Of a DNA stretch of 64,000 nucleotides, positions 34,370 to 42,088 are shown piece after piece. The translations under genes were made by a program, and so were the position numbers. The notes beneath the pieces are model-generated. The model was not told where the DNA came from, did no database searches, and saw nothing but the letters and a program-made list of their open reading frames with translations. Numbering within the stretch: the first letter of the stretch is position 1; each line of letters begins with the position of its first letter. This DNA comes from JAOBAU01 sp034667465 (GTDB taxonomy: Bacteria > Acidobacteriota > Thermoanaerobaculia > Gp7-AA8). The stretch is taken from the NCBI GenBank assembly GCA_034667465.1, contig JAXDJV010000007.1, positions 186,001 to 250,000 on the forward strand. The letters run 5' to 3'.

Positions 34370-34728
34370 GCTCCCGCTCCGCGCGTGAACTGCGCGCTCT
34401 GCTGTTGCTGCGTAAGGATGACGATGTAGTCGATGGTGATGCGCAGCGACGAATCCTCGGCTTGGACGCGAACGTCGCGGACCTGAATGATGTCGCCGAG
34501 CCACTGCTGCAACGCGGCGCCGATCGTGAACTGGGTCGCGGCGGCGAGCTCGCTGCTGTTCGGACCGAAGACGAGCTGCATCACCGCGCAGCCGAAATCG
34601 GGACGATTGACGCGCTCGCCCGGAACCGTAAACAGGATCTGCTCGATCAGATCGCGCACGTACTCGTCGTCGACCGCCTGTGCGGTGCGGCCGCGGCCAT
34701 CGATGCGATACGGATAGTCGACGTTCAT
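34366..34728 (-). CDS. GPW/gp25 family baseplate wedge protein
   Basis: 120 residues with the gp25 core LIEQILFTVPGERVNRPDFGCAVMQLVFGPNSSELAAATQF, including the EPRxx-type loop equivalent PGERVNRPDFG. gp25 links the sheath's first ring to the baseplate in contractile tails and is a reliable marker of injection systems (T6SS TssE, Afp9). Begins 4 bp after the PAAR-like gene and overlaps the next gene by 4 bp. Confidence 0.95.
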   Translation of the reverse strand: MNVDYPYRIDGRGRTAQAVDDEYVRDLIEQILFTVPGERVNRPDFGCAVMQLVFGPNSSELAAATQFTIGAALQQWLGDIIQVRDVRVQAEDSSLRITIDYIVILTQQQQSAQFTRGAGA

Positions 34729-34732
34729 CGCA

Positions 34733-35050
34733 TCACGTCCCGCTCGCTTTCGTTTGCGACGAGACCGTCAGCAGCGGCGCTCCCGTCGGCGTGCATGTCG
34801 CGGCTCCGGTGGAGATGACGAGCGGCTGCCCGCCCGACGTGACGCGCGTCGTGCCGACGGTCCATTGCGCGGTGACGCACGGACCGCCCGCGTTCGACGG
34901 CAGCGGACAGCCGGCGATCGTCCATGGCGCCGACAGCGTTGCCGTCGGTTGTCCGCCGACCAGCACGCGCGAGTTCGGCGCGGTCGGCATGGCGCGGCCG
35001 CCGTGAACGCATTGCACCGTGGCGCCGACGTGCAGAAGAGGTCCCGGCAT
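34733..35050 (-). CDS. PAAR-like spike-tip protein
   Basis: 105 residues, rich in Gly and Thr. The repeated HVGATVQCVHGGRA, RVLVGGQPTATLSAPWTIAGCPLP, GGPCVTAQW and TRVTSGGQPLVI pattern is that of PAAR-like/DUF4280-type tip proteins, which fold into a small cone capping the spike. Four Cys (CVHGG, GCPLP, GPCVT, ATCTP) may bind a metal. Its start overlaps the spike gene stop by one base (TGATG), consistent with stoichiometric expression with the spike. Confidence 0.87.
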   Translation of the reverse strand: MPGPLLHVGATVQCVHGGRAMPTAPNSRVLVGGQPTATLSAPWTIAGCPLPSNAGGPCVTAQWTVGTTRVTSGGQPLVISTGAATCTPTGAPLLTVSSQTKASGT

Positions 35051-35559
35051 CAGATCACCGTCAGCGCGCCTTTGTTGATCGTGACGCTGGGACCCTGCAG
35101 CACGATCGACGCGCCCTTGCCGTTCGAGATGGTGATGCCGAGGTCGTTGATCTCGATCGATGCACCCGAAGCGACTTTGAGAATGATTCCGCCGGTCGGC
35201 CCCGGCACGTCATGCATCACGATCTGGTTCTGCAGCGCGGTCTGCAGCACGATGCTCGGGCTGGCGGGATTTCCTTTCTGCACCGCGCCCGGCACCTCGG
35301 ACGACGAGCCCCAGAAGCAGCCGCTCCAGATCGGATAGTCGGCGTCGCCCTGCTCGAACTCGATCCAGACGGCCGCGCCGACCTGCGGCACGAACCACGT
35401 CCCCGCTTTCCGCCCGGTGATCGGCACGCACGGCATCGCCCACGACGTCGGAATGCCGGTTCCGACATCCGGCACCGACGCGAGGATCCGGCCGATGCGC
35501 ATCGGGTCGAGGTTGTTCACGACCGAGCCGCGGTACTTGCCGAAGAATCGATCGCTCAT
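35050..35559 (-). CDS. Spike protein, gp5/baseplate assembly protein V-like (OB-fold)
   Basis: 169 residues. The N-terminal half is the OB-fold of gpV/gp5/VgrG spikes: RGSVVNNLDPMRIGRILASVPDV, SWAMPCVPITGRKAGTWFVPQVGAAVWIEFEQGDADYPIWSGCFW. The C-terminus (GGIILKVASGASIEINDLGITISNGKGASIVL) is the short beta-prism stalk. Here the spike is separate from its hub, unlike fused VgrG. It overlaps the hub gene (ATGA) and the tip gene. Confidence 0.93.
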   Translation of the reverse strand: MSDRFFGKYRGSVVNNLDPMRIGRILASVPDVGTGIPTSWAMPCVPITGRKAGTWFVPQVGAAVWIEFEQGDADYPIWSGCFWGSSSEVPGAVQKGNPASPSIVLQTALQNQIVMHDVPGPTGGIILKVASGASIEINDLGITISNGKGASIVLQGPSVTINKGALTVI

Positions 35560-36686
35560 ACCGGAACTCTCCCAACCGTCGAGCGCAGACCGTTGCGCCG
35601 CAGCGTGAACTGCTGCTTGTACTCGCCGCGCTTGATGTCGTGCGTAACCTCCTCGACGTAATAAAGACCATCGAACGCGGGACCGGCGCCGCGCACGCCG
35701 ACGAGCTTCCGCGCTTTGAGCAGACGTCCGTAACGCAGGACGTTGAGCGTGCCGTTTCCGACCACCGCATCCGCTCCCTTCGATGCTTTCGCGGCGGCAA
35801 GCAGCGCCGCGCCGATCGCCGACTTCTTCGCAGTCGTCGTGATAATCGGATACTCCTTCGCCCTCGTCGGAATCAGTCCCAGCGGAGGATTGAGCGGCGA
35901 GATGTTCGGTACCGGGATCGGGATTCCGATGTGCGACTTCTGGTTCTGGATCAGCACGATCGGCAGCACGCCGCTGTCGCCGTCGATGCGGAACGTCAGC
36001 GTGTCGACGTTCGTGTGCGCATCCATGTTGACGTTCAGCGCCGGCTGCGGAAGGCCGACTTTGATCTGCGGTCCCCAGTACGCGACGCTCCGGCCTGGCG
36101 ACGGTCCGGGCTCCATGTAGAAGATGTAGCCGGCGTCTTTCGCGAGCTCCCTGATGTACTCAAGGTCTTTGCCCTTCTGCTTCGGAATCTCTTTCGTGAC
36201 CAGCGGCGTTTCCAGCAGCATCCGCGGTACGACGAACGGGACGATTCCGAGCGCCGCGTATTTCGCGATGATCAGCGCGACGCGCGCTTCGACCGGCATG
36301 TTCGGATACGGAATGCCGCTCATGTCGATGAAGTCCATGACCCGCGACAGGTCCTGGCCGGTGACGGTGAGCGTGGAGTGCGAGCTGCCCGCATCGGGAG
36401 CCGTCTGCACCATCGTGACGACGCCGTCGATCAACACGTTCGGCGTCCCGCCGACGGTGACAACGATGATCACGCGAAAGATCGGCAGCATCGATCCGCC
36501 GGCGAGAAGAAAGAGCGTGTGCAGCGGCGAGCGATTGTCGATCGTGAACTTCAATTCGAAACCGCTTTCGCGATCGGTCGCGACGCGAACGTTCACGCTC
36601 TGCAGCGCATCAATCACCCAGCTCGGCGCCGGTACCGGCACCGCCGGTCCCATCAGGAGCGTGAGCTGAATCCCTTTGGCGATCAT
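35556..36686 (-). CDS. Baseplate hub protein (gpD/gp27-like, VgrG N-terminal half)
   Basis: 376 residues. Two tube-like beta domains are recognisable from VTGQDLSRVMDFIDMSG, the helical insertion KQKGKDLEYIRELAKDAGYIFYMEPG, AYWGPQIKVG and the C-terminal GLYYVEEVTHDIKRGEYKQQFTLRRNG. This matches phage late control gene D proteins, which form the trimeric hub on top of which the tube initiates. It starts directly at the stop of the LysM gene. Confidence 0.9.
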   Translation of the reverse strand: MIAKGIQLTLLMGPAVPVPAPSWVIDALQSVNVRVATDRESGFELKFTIDNRSPLHTLFLLAGGSMLPIFRVIIVVTVGGTPNVLIDGVVTMVQTAPDAGSSHSTLTVTGQDLSRVMDFIDMSGIPYPNMPVEARVALIIAKYAALGIVPFVVPRMLLETPLVTKEIPKQKGKDLEYIRELAKDAGYIFYMEPGPSPGRSVAYWGPQIKVGLPQPALNVNMDAHTNVDTLTFRIDGDSGVLPIVLIQNQKSHIGIPIPVPNISPLNPPLGLIPTRAKEYPIITTTAKKSAIGAALLAAAKASKGADAVVGNGTLNVLRYGRLLKARKLVGVRGAGPAFDGLYYVEEVTHDIKRGEYKQQFTLRRNGLRSTVGRVPV

Positions 36687-37037
36687 TCAGACGATCCCTT
36701 CCGGAAGCGTGATGACGATGCGATTGCCGAGTGCGTCGGTCAGCTCGTCGGGAACGATAACCGCGTTCGCGTCGCAGATGCGCCAGAAGAGCTCCGGATC
36801 GCCGAGCGTTTGCGCGGCGATGTTGTCAAGCCGATCGCCTTGCGACACGAAGTGAATTCCGATGACGCTGAAGCGTTCCGGCTGCGCGATGAAACGGCGC
36901 TTCAGGAACACGATCGGCGATCCGTCCGCCGCCGGAATCTGCAGCGTGCCGAGGCCGTGATAGCGGCTGTTCGGCGGGAACGCGGTCGCTTCGAGCGCCG
37001 GCCCTTCGAGGAGTCGTTGCAGCCGATCGTCGCTCAT
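36687..37037 (-). CDS. LysM-domain baseplate protein
   Basis: 116 residues. The C-terminal part HFVSQGDRLDNIAAQTLGDPELFWRICDANAVIVPDELTDALGNRIVITLP is a LysM domain. In many eCIS the LysM domain is fused C-terminally to a tube-initiator (Afp7-like); here it is a separate gene overlapping that protein's gene by 4 bp (ATGA). The role is probably to bind the hub or anchor inside the baseplate rather than to bind cell wall. Confidence 0.85.
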   Translation of the reverse strand: MSDDRLQRLLEGPALEATAFPPNSRYHGLGTLQIPAADGSPIVFLKRRFIAQPERFSVIGIHFVSQGDRLDNIAAQTLGDPELFWRICDANAVIVPDELTDALGNRIVITLPEGIV

Positions 37038-37690
37038 GGAATTCCTCCGATGCCGAGCGTGCCGAAGACGGCCGTGCGCGCCTGCGCGGCGAAGCTCTCT
37101 TTGCGCGCCTGATACATGAGGTAGAGGCTTCCGCCTTTGTGTTTGAATCCGAGATCGTTGACGTTGAGGACGCGCAAACCGAGGCTGACTTTCGCGCGCA
37201 TCGGGTTCAGCTTCGGATCGAACGCTTCCTCGGTGACGCTGAAGTCGGTGATGCGCACCGGCAGAATGCGATTGCTTCCCAGCACGAAGAGCACGAGCGG
37301 CGCTTCGATCGGCACGATCTCGAGCGTTCCCGAGGCCTGCAGCGCGTTGTTCGCCTGCAGCCGCGTCGTGCTCGGATAGATCATCGTTTCGAGCACCGCG
37401 AGCTGCGCGTGAATGCCCGATTCGACTGCGCCGCGATGCTGATCGGGGTTCTCGAGCAGATCGGTCGCGTCGAGTTCCGCGTCGAGCTTCAACGTTTCCG
37501 TCGGCGGCGCCGTGAAGCGCATCGGCGTCGAACGATCTGCGGCATCGGTGACGGTCTGCGCCTGCAGCGTGCGCGTGAGCGTGTCGGGGTTGTACTGCAG
37601 CGCGATGACCGCGAGCACGGCGGCCGTCTCCGCGTCGAGCAGTACGAACCCGCACTTCGCGACGCGCGGCGAGATCGGGACGGAGGTCAT
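37034..37690 (-). CDS. Contractile injection system tube-like protein (Afp7-type N-terminal module)
   Basis: 218 residues from the ATG at 37690 that overlaps the upstream stop as ATGA; the long in-frame extension is antisense noise. FVLLDAETAAVLAVIALQYNPDTLTRTLQAQ, TETLKLDAELDATD and VLFVLGSNRILPVRITDFSVTEEAFDPKLNPMRAKVSLGLRVL match the CIS tube N-terminal module seen in Afp7/Pvc7. It probably forms the adaptor ring between hub and tube and pairs with the downstream LysM gene. Confidence 0.87.
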   Translation of the reverse strand: MTSVPISPRVAKCGFVLLDAETAAVLAVIALQYNPDTLTRTLQAQTVTDAADRSTPMRFTAPPTETLKLDAELDATDLLENPDQHRGAVESGIHAQLAVLETMIYPSTTRLQANNALQASGTLEIVPIEAPLVLFVLGSNRILPVRITDFSVTEEAFDPKLNPMRAKVSLGLRVLNVNDLGFKHKGGSLYLMYQARKESFAAQARTAVFGTLGIGGIP

Positions 37691-38613
37691 CGCGGACCTC
37701 CGCGCGGAATGACGATCGTGTTGTCCTGCGGGACCGGCCGGATCGCGTCGAGACCGATCGGCTTGAGTGCCTCTTTCGCAGACGGAAGCTGAAGCGGCTG
37801 CGGCTTCACCCCTCCGCTCGGAACGAGCTTCCCGTTTTCGAAGACGAGCAACTCGCCGGCGGCGAGCTTCGATCGCGCGCATTGATCGCAATCGCCGCTG
37901 CAGCTGCGGCCGACGCGATTGTTGAAGAAATCCATCGCATGGGACAGCGTCGAGCCCTCACCGTGCGTCTCGTGACTCGTCGCAATCGTCTGCGCCTGAT
38001 CCGCGCCGATCTCGGCGGTCATGCGGCAGTTCCAGAAGCAGTGGCGATACGCGTCGCCCGGACCGTCGCTGCCGACACCCGGCAGTCCGCTCGCGTTTGC
38101 GGCCGCCAGCGCTTCCGTGGAGATGTTCCAGGCCGTCGTCGCATCGATCGGTCCGACGCCGACGACCGCAGCGACCTTCTCTCCGAACGACGCGTGTTGT
38201 CGCGCAACGGCGGCGTTCACCTGCGCCTGAGGTCGAAGCGCAAACGCCGGCGACGATGCGAGCACGTTCGCTTCGCGCTCGGCCGCGGAATCAACGTCCG
38301 TGATCGCCTGCGTCGCGCCTCTCTTTTGCTGCGCGACGTGCGTCAGCTCATGCGCAAGCAGCCGTTCGCCAGTCGCGGTGTGCGGCGCGTACTCACCGTT
38401 GCCAAAGACGACGTGCGATCCCGCCGTGTACGCGCGCGCTCCGAACGCGCGCGCCGAAGCGGCCGCTTCATCGTTCGCGTGAATTCGCACCTGCGAGAAG
38501 TCGACGCCGAAGCGCGGTTCGAATCGGCGTCGCACCGACTCTTCGAGCGCACGGCCGCCGGAACGAAGCGGCTGCACAAAGCGCGCACGCGGTGAAAGCG
38601 CGTGCACTTTCAT
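37687..38613 (-). CDS. DUF4157 protein with DUF6973-like C-terminal domain (candidate eCIS cargo)
   Basis: 308 residues. DUF4157 spans about 25-105, with RFGVDFSQVRIHANDEAAASARAFGARAYTAGSHVVFG and the metallopeptidase-like HELTHVAQQ near residue 88. A second domain near 180-240 has GDAYRHCFWNCRMTAEIG, HE (ATSHETHGEG) and MDFFNNRVGR, which I match from memory to the DUF6973 pattern (DAxRHxxWN...HE...MDxxNNxVGR). That pattern occurs in toxin-like and YD-repeat C-termini. CSGDCDQCA follows. DUF4157 is the established marker of eCIS-associated effectors; the toxin inference needs testing. Confidence 0.85.
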   Translation of the reverse strand: MKVHALSPRARFVQPLRSGGRALEESVRRRFEPRFGVDFSQVRIHANDEAAASARAFGARAYTAGSHVVFGNGEYAPHTATGERLLAHELTHVAQQKRGATQAITDVDSAAEREANVLASSPAFALRPQAQVNAAVARQHASFGEKVAAVVGVGPIDATTAWNISTEALAAANASGLPGVGSDGPGDAYRHCFWNCRMTAEIGADQAQTIATSHETHGEGSTLSHAMDFFNNRVGRSCSGDCDQCARSKLAAGELLVFENGKLVPSGGVKPQPLQLPSAKEALKPIGLDAIRPVPQDNTIVIPRGGPR

Positions 38614-41600
38614 TTCTTCGTCTCCTTCGGCGATGAGCCGCTGAACGGTCCGGTAACGAGCTTCGCGCCGTCGAGCGCCGGTTTTTTAAAGGTGAGCGCC
38701 GGCGGCGTGAAGGCCTGCGTGGAGTCGTAATGGAACTGGCCGCCGATCGAGAAATAGACGCCGGGATCGAACGGCCAGCGGCCGAGCTTCCACACGTTTT
38801 CGTATTTCGCGCCGAGCACCGACGCGCGAACGACGGCGTCGAGACCGAGCGTGAGCATCAGCTTCAGCGCGGCGTCGAGCTTCGCATCGATGACCAGCCG
38901 CTCGGGTGCGTACGCAACATCGGTTCGCGCGTCGAGGCCACCGTCGAGCGACGCCGTCGCGCTCACGGTCACGCCGCCGGCCACCGAAGCCGCGAGCAGA
39001 TCGAGCGCCACGAGCCCGGTGATTGAGCCGGTGACCGACGCGTGCGCGGGGATCAGCAGCCGCGCATGCAGCTTCACGCCGGCCGTCGAAGTCGCCAGGA
39101 GCGGATTCACGCCGGCGCTGATTTCGGCTTCATCGAGCGTTCCCGGACCGATGCGATATCCGGCGCTCAGTCCACCGAGAATCTCGAGCTTGAGTCCGAA
39201 GCCGGCGATGCTCGCGCCGGGGATCGGAATGCTGATCGCCGGCAGCGTGAAGAGGTTGTAGTTGCCGCCGAACGCGTTGAACAGCACGATCGGCTTCGCG
39301 ATCTTCAGCGCTGCCGTGATGGCGAGCTGTTGCTTCTCGTCGAGCGTCACCGCGCCCTTCGCCATGAGCGACTTGCCGACCGGCATTTCGATCGCGCCGG
39401 CGCCGGTGAACTTCTCCTTCGCCAGCGTGAGATGTTCGAGCGTGACGGTAGCCAGCCCCTTCTGGAACTTGAAGTTCGAGATCGAGCCGATGAAGCCGAG
39501 GTTTGAGTCGTAGGTGACGCCGAGGATTCCTTTGGCGCCGAGCGCCTTCAGCGAGAACGGAGCGACGCCTTTCGCGGTCAGCCCTTTGGCGTTGTAGCCG
39601 ACCAGAACATCCACCGGATCTGCGAGGCCGGGCACGTTGATCAGGCCGTGACCGGTGTATTGCGGCTCGCCCGCTTCATTGCGCGCGATCGTGAGCTTGA
39701 CGAGCGAACCGCCCGGAGGCTCGACGTCGATCGTGCCGATGGCGTTGATGCCGGCGTCGGTGATGAAGACGTCGACGGCAACGTTCGTCACGAACTTCTT
39801 TCCGCTCTTGCTCAGATGGATCCTGCTCGAGAAGCCGTCCTTCGCGTGGTAACGGACATCGCCTTCGGCTTCGTCGATGCCGGGGATGTGCGCAATCGCC
39901 TTCGCCGTCGCGACAAGCGCGTCGCCTTCGACGGTGACGGAGAGAACGCCGGTAACGAGATTCTTTCCGATCGAAAAATCGACCAGCCCTTCCGGTTTGA
40001 ATTCCGGGATGAGCGGCAACAGCAACCGCGGATTGTTCAGCTCCAGTCCGGGGATCGGAGACGTCAGCTTCTTCTTCGGCTTCAGAATCGCGCCGGCGGA
40101 GTCCGGCGTCAGGTAGAAGTCGAGCGCCGTTCCTTTGAGCAGCGAAAGACTCGGATAGATGGTGCCGAATGCGTGCAGCCCTTCCGGCGCGACCTCGAAC
40201 TTTGTGATCTCGCCTTCGCTGAGATGCGGAAAAGTGAATTTGATGTGCGGCTTCGAGTTTTTGACGTCGAGCGTTCCGTCTTTCCCGACGTTCACCGTCA
40301 CCTCCTCGCCTTTCGTGACGGTGATCGGCACCGCGTCCCCCGCGATCCTCGCTTTGATCGTCGGCGTCGGACCATTGCGACCGCTGAGCTTGTCGAGAAT
40401 GAGCCCAGGGACGAGTCGCGCTGCGAAACGATTCTCAGGAATCTCGGATCTCGACAACAGCGCCGGCTCTTTCGTCTCGTCCTTCGGCACGTGCGCGGTT
40501 TGCGTGAAGCTCGCTGACTTCAGCACGTACGGATCGGTATCGTCCGGCGCGCTTCTCGACATCTTCGCTTTGCGCGCGCACTCTCGCGCGCACTGGTCGA
40601 TTGCACAGCAGATGTCGGTGCCACAGTCTGTTCCGCCGGCCTGGGTGACCGTGTCGTAAACGAGACCGACCTGCTGCATGTCGGGATCGCCGGCCAGCTT
40701 CACAGCGTCCTTGACCCGGTCGGTGATCTCGGCGCGGACCTGGACCGCGGAGTCGACGTTGCTCTTGCCGGTGACCGCCTGCAGGTTCGACGGAATGTCG
40801 GGACCGCCGGCCTGCAATTCGATAATGTGATCGAACTCGCAAACTTCCGTACCGGCCTTCGCGGACGCGAGGAAGTCGTCACCCGCTCCGCCGTGCTGTT
40901 TCCAGAGCTTCGTGGCCTCGGTAGTCGCTTCCGGCCACGCAAGCGCAGCGAGCCACATCAGCTTCAGCGTGCGCGTGCCGGAGCGGCGCGCTTTGAGTCC
41001 GGCAGCCATCCCACCGGTTGTGTCGCCGACGATGCGAAGCTTCGGCTTCGACTCCAGCAGTTTTACTCCCTGCGGTCCTTTCTCGGAAGGCTGCGGAAAC
41101 GCACGACTGACGCGGAACCAGCGCAACCGTTTGTCGCCCGGGTTCTCTTTCGTCGGCGGAATCTCGGTGAGCTTCACCTCTTTTTGTTCGAGCTGACTCG
41201 GACCCGGCTCCGTCTCCGAAAGGCGCGACAACATCGCCAGCCCATGCCGCGCCACGCTCGGCGCGCGCGTCGCTTCGCCGCGCATGACCGCGCTCGCGAC
41301 TGCATCCGCCTCGCGTTCCGTGGCGTGATCGGGCGCGGAGATCGGCAGCTCATCAAACGACGCCGGCGCAACGCCGCGCTGTTGAATCGTGTGAGTCAGT
41401 TCGTGCGCGAGAATGTGCATCCCGTGCGGCGACTGCGGATCGTGGCGCGAAGCGAAGACGATATCGTTGCCGACCGTGTATGCGTGCGCGCCGACCGCAT
41501 GCGCCGATTCCGCAGCCGCGGCACCGGTGTGAATGCGCACGCTGCTGAAGTCGTGACCGAAGCGCGCTTCCATCGACGAACGAACACCGCCGTCGAGCGG

Positions 41601-41834
41601 GCGTCCCGGCGACGAGAGCACGCGACGCACGGAGTCGGGGATTCGTCCAGGCATCGCGCGACCGGCCGCTTTCCGTTGCAGCGCTCCGCCCTTCGTCTCT
41701 TCATCGGCGCATTTCGCGCAACTCGATTCCGAGCCGGCGCACGCACACTTGCGCGCAAGCAGCGGCGCGCGCAGCGGCGTCGCATTAACGCTCGGCGCGA
41801 TTGCGGGAGCAGCCGTTCGTATGCTCTCGCTCAT
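38610..41834 (-). CDS. Large DUF4157 protein with HNH-like segment (candidate eCIS cargo)
   Basis: 1074 residues. A Cys-rich N-terminus (KCACAGSESSCAKCADEE) precedes DUF4157 at about 75-150 with RFGHDFSSVRIHTGAAAAESAHAVGAHAYTVGNDIVFASRHDP and HILAHELTHTIQQ (HExxH). Near 330-360, CEFDHIIELQAGGPDIPSNLQAV has the DHI..GG..NLQ spacing of HNH endonucleases. A Cys cluster (DCGTDICCAIDQCARECA) lies near 400. The remaining 600 residues are regular beta-rich repeats (for example GVLSVTVEGDALVATAKA, VAPFSLKALGAKGILGVTYD). No signal peptide. Position amid structural genes and overlaps on both sides support loading into the particle; I do not know the target. Confidence 0.85.
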   Translation of the reverse strand: MSESIRTAAPAIAPSVNATPLRAPLLARKCACAGSESSCAKCADEETKGGALQRKAAGRAMPGRIPDSVRRVLSSPGRPLDGGVRSSMEARFGHDFSSVRIHTGAAAAESAHAVGAHAYTVGNDIVFASRHDPQSPHGMHILAHELTHTIQQRGVAPASFDELPISAPDHATEREADAVASAVMRGEATRAPSVARHGLAMLSRLSETEPGPSQLEQKEVKLTEIPPTKENPGDKRLRWFRVSRAFPQPSEKGPQGVKLLESKPKLRIVGDTTGGMAAGLKARRSGTRTLKLMWLAALAWPEATTEATKLWKQHGGAGDDFLASAKAGTEVCEFDHIIELQAGGPDIPSNLQAVTGKSNVDSAVQVRAEITDRVKDAVKLAGDPDMQQVGLVYDTVTQAGGTDCGTDICCAIDQCARECARKAKMSRSAPDDTDPYVLKSASFTQTAHVPKDETKEPALLSRSEIPENRFAARLVPGLILDKLSGRNGPTPTIKARIAGDAVPITVTKGEEVTVNVGKDGTLDVKNSKPHIKFTFPHLSEGEITKFEVAPEGLHAFGTIYPSLSLLKGTALDFYLTPDSAGAILKPKKKLTSPIPGLELNNPRLLLPLIPEFKPEGLVDFSIGKNLVTGVLSVTVEGDALVATAKAIAHIPGIDEAEGDVRYHAKDGFSSRIHLSKSGKKFVTNVAVDVFITDAGINAIGTIDVEPPGGSLVKLTIARNEAGEPQYTGHGLINVPGLADPVDVLVGYNAKGLTAKGVAPFSLKALGAKGILGVTYDSNLGFIGSISNFKFQKGLATVTLEHLTLAKEKFTGAGAIEMPVGKSLMAKGAVTLDEKQQLAITAALKIAKPIVLFNAFGGNYNLFTLPAISIPIPGASIAGFGLKLEILGGLSAGYRIGPGTLDEAEISAGVNPLLATSTAGVKLHARLLIPAHASVTGSITGLVALDLLAASVAGGVTVSATASLDGGLDARTDVAYAPERLVIDAKLDAALKLMLTLGLDAVVRASVLGAKYENVWKLGRWPFDPGVYFSIGGQFHYDSTQAFTPPALTFKKPALDGAKLVTGPFSGSSPKETKK

Positions 41835-42088
41835 CGCCGCAGCGCTCCTGCTACCGCCTCGCCGACCGCGGTGCCGATTCCTTCACCGGCGCGCGCGCTC
41901 GCCGGGACGGTTCCCGCGCGCAGCCGCGGAATCGAGATCGTCGCGACGTCGCCCGCGCCGCGATCGCGCAGCGCTTCCCGCAACTCGTTGCGCACGGCAT
42001 CGCCGATCGCATGACGATCGAGCGGATCGAAGCCGTGCAACACGAGTTGCTCGATGTGCAGGCGGATCGGACGCGGAGTCACACCCAT
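41831..42088 (-). CDS. Small conserved eCIS-associated protein
   Basis: 85 residues: MGVTPRPIRLHIEQLVLHGFDPLDRHAIGDAVRNELREAL, then a variable tail ending AVGEAVAGALRR. The LHIEQLVLHGFDPLDRHAIGDAV core looks like the small DUF proteins placed between the AAA ATPase and the DUF4157 gene in other eCIS loci. It overlaps the AAA gene by 10 bp and the DUF4157 gene by 4 bp. A loading adaptor or chaperone role is plausible but unproved. Confidence 0.75.
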   Translation of the reverse strand: MGVTPRPIRLHIEQLVLHGFDPLDRHAIGDAVRNELREALRDRGAGDVATISIPRLRAGTVPASARAGEGIGTAVGEAVAGALRR

